From: an uncultured Taibaiella sp.
GTDB lineage: Bacteria; Bacteroidota; Bacteroidia; Chitinophagales; Chitinophagaceae
Length of the DNA: 6,237 nucleotides
Assembly: GCA_946886975.1 (NCBI GenBank)
Contig: CAMPJV010000160.1
Span: 1-6,237 of the forward strand
Direction: 5' to 3'
The notes beneath the pieces were generated by a model. That model was not told the origin of the DNA. It did not search any database and saw only the letters and a program-made list of their open reading frames with translations. Below, piece after piece: positions 4,974 through 6,237 of this stretch. Made by a program: the position numbers and the translations under genes. Numbering within the stretch: the stretch's first letter is position 1; each line of letters begins with the position of its first letter.

Positions 4974-6119
4974 GTGGCTAATAAAAAAGCTCTGTTGCCC
5001 CGGATATTAACGGCCATCGCCTGCAACCTGGATACTGATATTGTTGCAGCAGCATTGCCCCTATTGCAGGAAGAAAAGATAGAGGCAATAGAATGGTCTT
5101 TTGACACGCTGTATAAGCACAGGGATATACCTTCCTGGTTCACTGATCTGCTGACGGCTTTCAGCGATGAGCAGCGTCTTATAGGCCACGGTGTTTTCTT
5201 CTCCCTGTTTTCAGGACGATGGTCGGCAGAGCAGGAACAGTGGCTGGACCATCTCAGGAAAGTATCTTCTCATTTTCACTTTGATCATATTACAGAGCAC
5301 TTCGGGTTTATGACGGGTGGCGATTTTCACCACGGTGCTCCTTTGAATATTCCATATACCGCATCGACCCTTGCGATAGGTCGGGACAGGCTGGCAAGGA
5401 TCTATGATGCCTGTCGTTGCCCTGTGGGACTGGAAAACCTTGCTTTTTCTTACACGTTGGAAGAAGTGAAGCGGCACGGGGAGTTCCTGAAAAAATTGAT
5501 AGAGCCGATAAATGGCTTCATCATACTGGACCTGCACAACCTCTATTGCCAGCTCCATAATTTCTCCATTTCTTATGAAGCGCTTATTGATCTATATCCT
5601 TTGGACAGAGTTAGGGAAATACATATATCCGGCGGCAGTTGGGAAGCTACTGCAGCAGCCCCTTCCGATAAAGTAAGGAGGGATACGCATGATGAATCAG
5701 TTCCCGAAGAGGTCTTTAACTTGCTGGACCTTACAATAGATAAATGCCCCAACCTTAAATATGTTGTGCTGGAACAATTAGGAAACGGCCTGAGAACGAC
5801 AGAAAGCAAGAAAGCATTTTATGACGATTTCCTACAAATGGAGGCCATCGTAAAGACCTGGAACAAAAGCAGAATGGCACAGGCCTACAATAACTTTCTT
5901 CCAATTGACCCTCCTGCACCAGGCGTAGCAATTGAGGACGAGCAACTGTACCATCAGCAACTTGCTCTATCCCATATCCTGGAAACCTCTGGCTCACCCG
6001 AAGCTGCTATTGCTGCCCTTTCGTCATCTTCACTGGCACATAGCGACTGGCATGTAGAAAACTGGGAGCCTTACATGATCGATACAGCAATGCGCATAGC
6101 GCAGAAGTGGAAGAAGTAG
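4974..6119 (+). CDS. DUF692-family MNIO (multinuclear non-heme iron-dependent oxidative enzyme), RiPP-modifying
   Basis: This is a 381-residue member of the DUF692/MbnB-type TIM-barrel family, which uses two or three irons and O2 to rewrite residues of a precursor peptide. Family motifs in order are GHGVFFSL (71-78, His72), HFDHITEHFGF (102-112, with E108 and H109), GLENLAF (152-158, E154/N155), IILDLHNLY (183-191, D186/N189), REIHISGG (214-221, H217), DTHDESVP (237-244, D237/H239) and VVLEQLGN (264-271, E267). These His, Asp, Glu and Asn residues are the expected metal and active-site set, so the enzyme looks intact. Typical members have about 280-300 residues; residues about 295-381 are an extension (LYHQQLALSHILE, ENWEPYMIDTAMRIAQKW). 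The GTG at 4974 is chosen because the frame has no ATG between the stop at 4932-4934 and the first conserved segment. It follows AAAGGA and the preceding TAA closely, implying translational coupling. Its substrate is most likely the 58-residue peptide upstream; the reaction is not predictable. Confidence 0.9.
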   Translation: MANKKALLPRILTAIACNLDTDIVAAALPLLQEEKIEAIEWSFDTLYKHRDIPSWFTDLLTAFSDEQRLIGHGVFFSLFSGRWSAEQEQWLDHLRKVSSHFHFDHITEHFGFMTGGDFHHGAPLNIPYTASTLAIGRDRLARIYDACRCPVGLENLAFSYTLEEVKRHGEFLKKLIEPINGFIILDLHNLYCQLHNFSISYEALIDLYPLDRVREIHISGGSWEATAAAPSDKVRRDTHDESVPEEVFNLLDLTIDKCPNLKYVVLEQLGNGLRTTESKKAFYDDFLQMEAIVKTWNKSRMAQAYNNFLPIDPPAPGVAIEDEQLYHQQLALSHILETSGSPEAAIAALSSSSLAHSDWHVENWEPYMIDTAMRIAQKWKK

Positions 6120-6237
6120 GGGTTCTGACTGGCGCTTTATGGATGCGATATCCTGTCCCGGTATCTAAGTATGGGAAGCTCAACGAAACGGTAAAGAAGC
6201 GTTGATCAGCCGAAGACGAGTACCCAATAGAGCAAGT

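Noticed and set aside
4859..5143. Minus-strand 94-codon frame opposite the peptide gene and MNIO start
   Set aside because: It is opposite two well-supported plus-strand genes; hydrophobic runs are complements of the real coding sequence.
6065..6237. Start of a next gene: short plus-strand frame at 6143-6205 (MRYPVPVSKYGKLNETVKKR) and an open minus-strand frame entering from the right edge
   Set aside because: The plus frame is only 20 codons before a TGA. The minus frame would overlap the conserved 3' end of the MNIO gene by about 50 nt. Neither has recognisable features.

Overview
The window looks like a chromosomal segment from a member of the Bacteroidota, most likely a Chitinophaga-like genus. 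The clues are a C-terminal outer-membrane beta-barrel behind an N/A/S/T-rich linker, near absence of Shine-Dalgarno sequences, a lipoprotein signal ending SSCSKKD, a weak TAnnTTTG-type promoter, and short intergenic ACTAA/TAGTA and CGAACAACGAGC tracts. The genus is an inference; the phylum-level clues are seen in the sequence.

Layout, left to right. (1) Positions 3-1754, plus strand: the 3' part of a gene that starts before the window. It encodes a hydrophobic segment, about 200 residues of low-complexity linker and a C-terminal beta-barrel, and ends at a strong hairpin terminator (1777-1809). (2) Positions 1966-2745, minus strand: a YhhQ/VUT-family queuosine precursor transporter, with ACTAA/TAGTA-rich tracts on both sides. 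(3) Positions 2845-3173, minus strand: a small secreted basic protein of unknown function that appears to carry a frameshift. (4) Positions 3312-4301, plus strand: a membrane-anchored diheme cytochrome c, divergent from (3), with its own terminator (4326-4349). (5) Positions 4302-4792: a gene-poor stretch holding four perfectly phased 11-bp direct repeats and, just before the next gene, an inverted repeat. (6) Positions 4793-6119, plus strand: a two-gene unit of a 58-residue Cys-containing peptide followed 4 nt later by a DUF692/MNIO enzyme.

Unit (6) is the most interesting part. MNIOs (multinuclear non-heme iron-dependent oxidative enzymes, the family of MbnB, TglH, ChrH and BufB) modify Cys or other residues of ribosomally made peptides. 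The peptide directly upstream is missing from simple long-ORF calls because of its size. It has a lipoprotein-type signal and ends in CPACGMG at its extreme C terminus, as expected for a RiPP precursor whose core would be the last residues. The MNIO is longer than usual, with a C-terminal extension, and no separate partner protein is visible before the window ends. The proposal is a lipidated or secreted, MNIO-modified, possibly metal-binding peptide; the product chemistry cannot be read from sequence.

The other genes look like independent transcription units with no evident functional link to unit (6).
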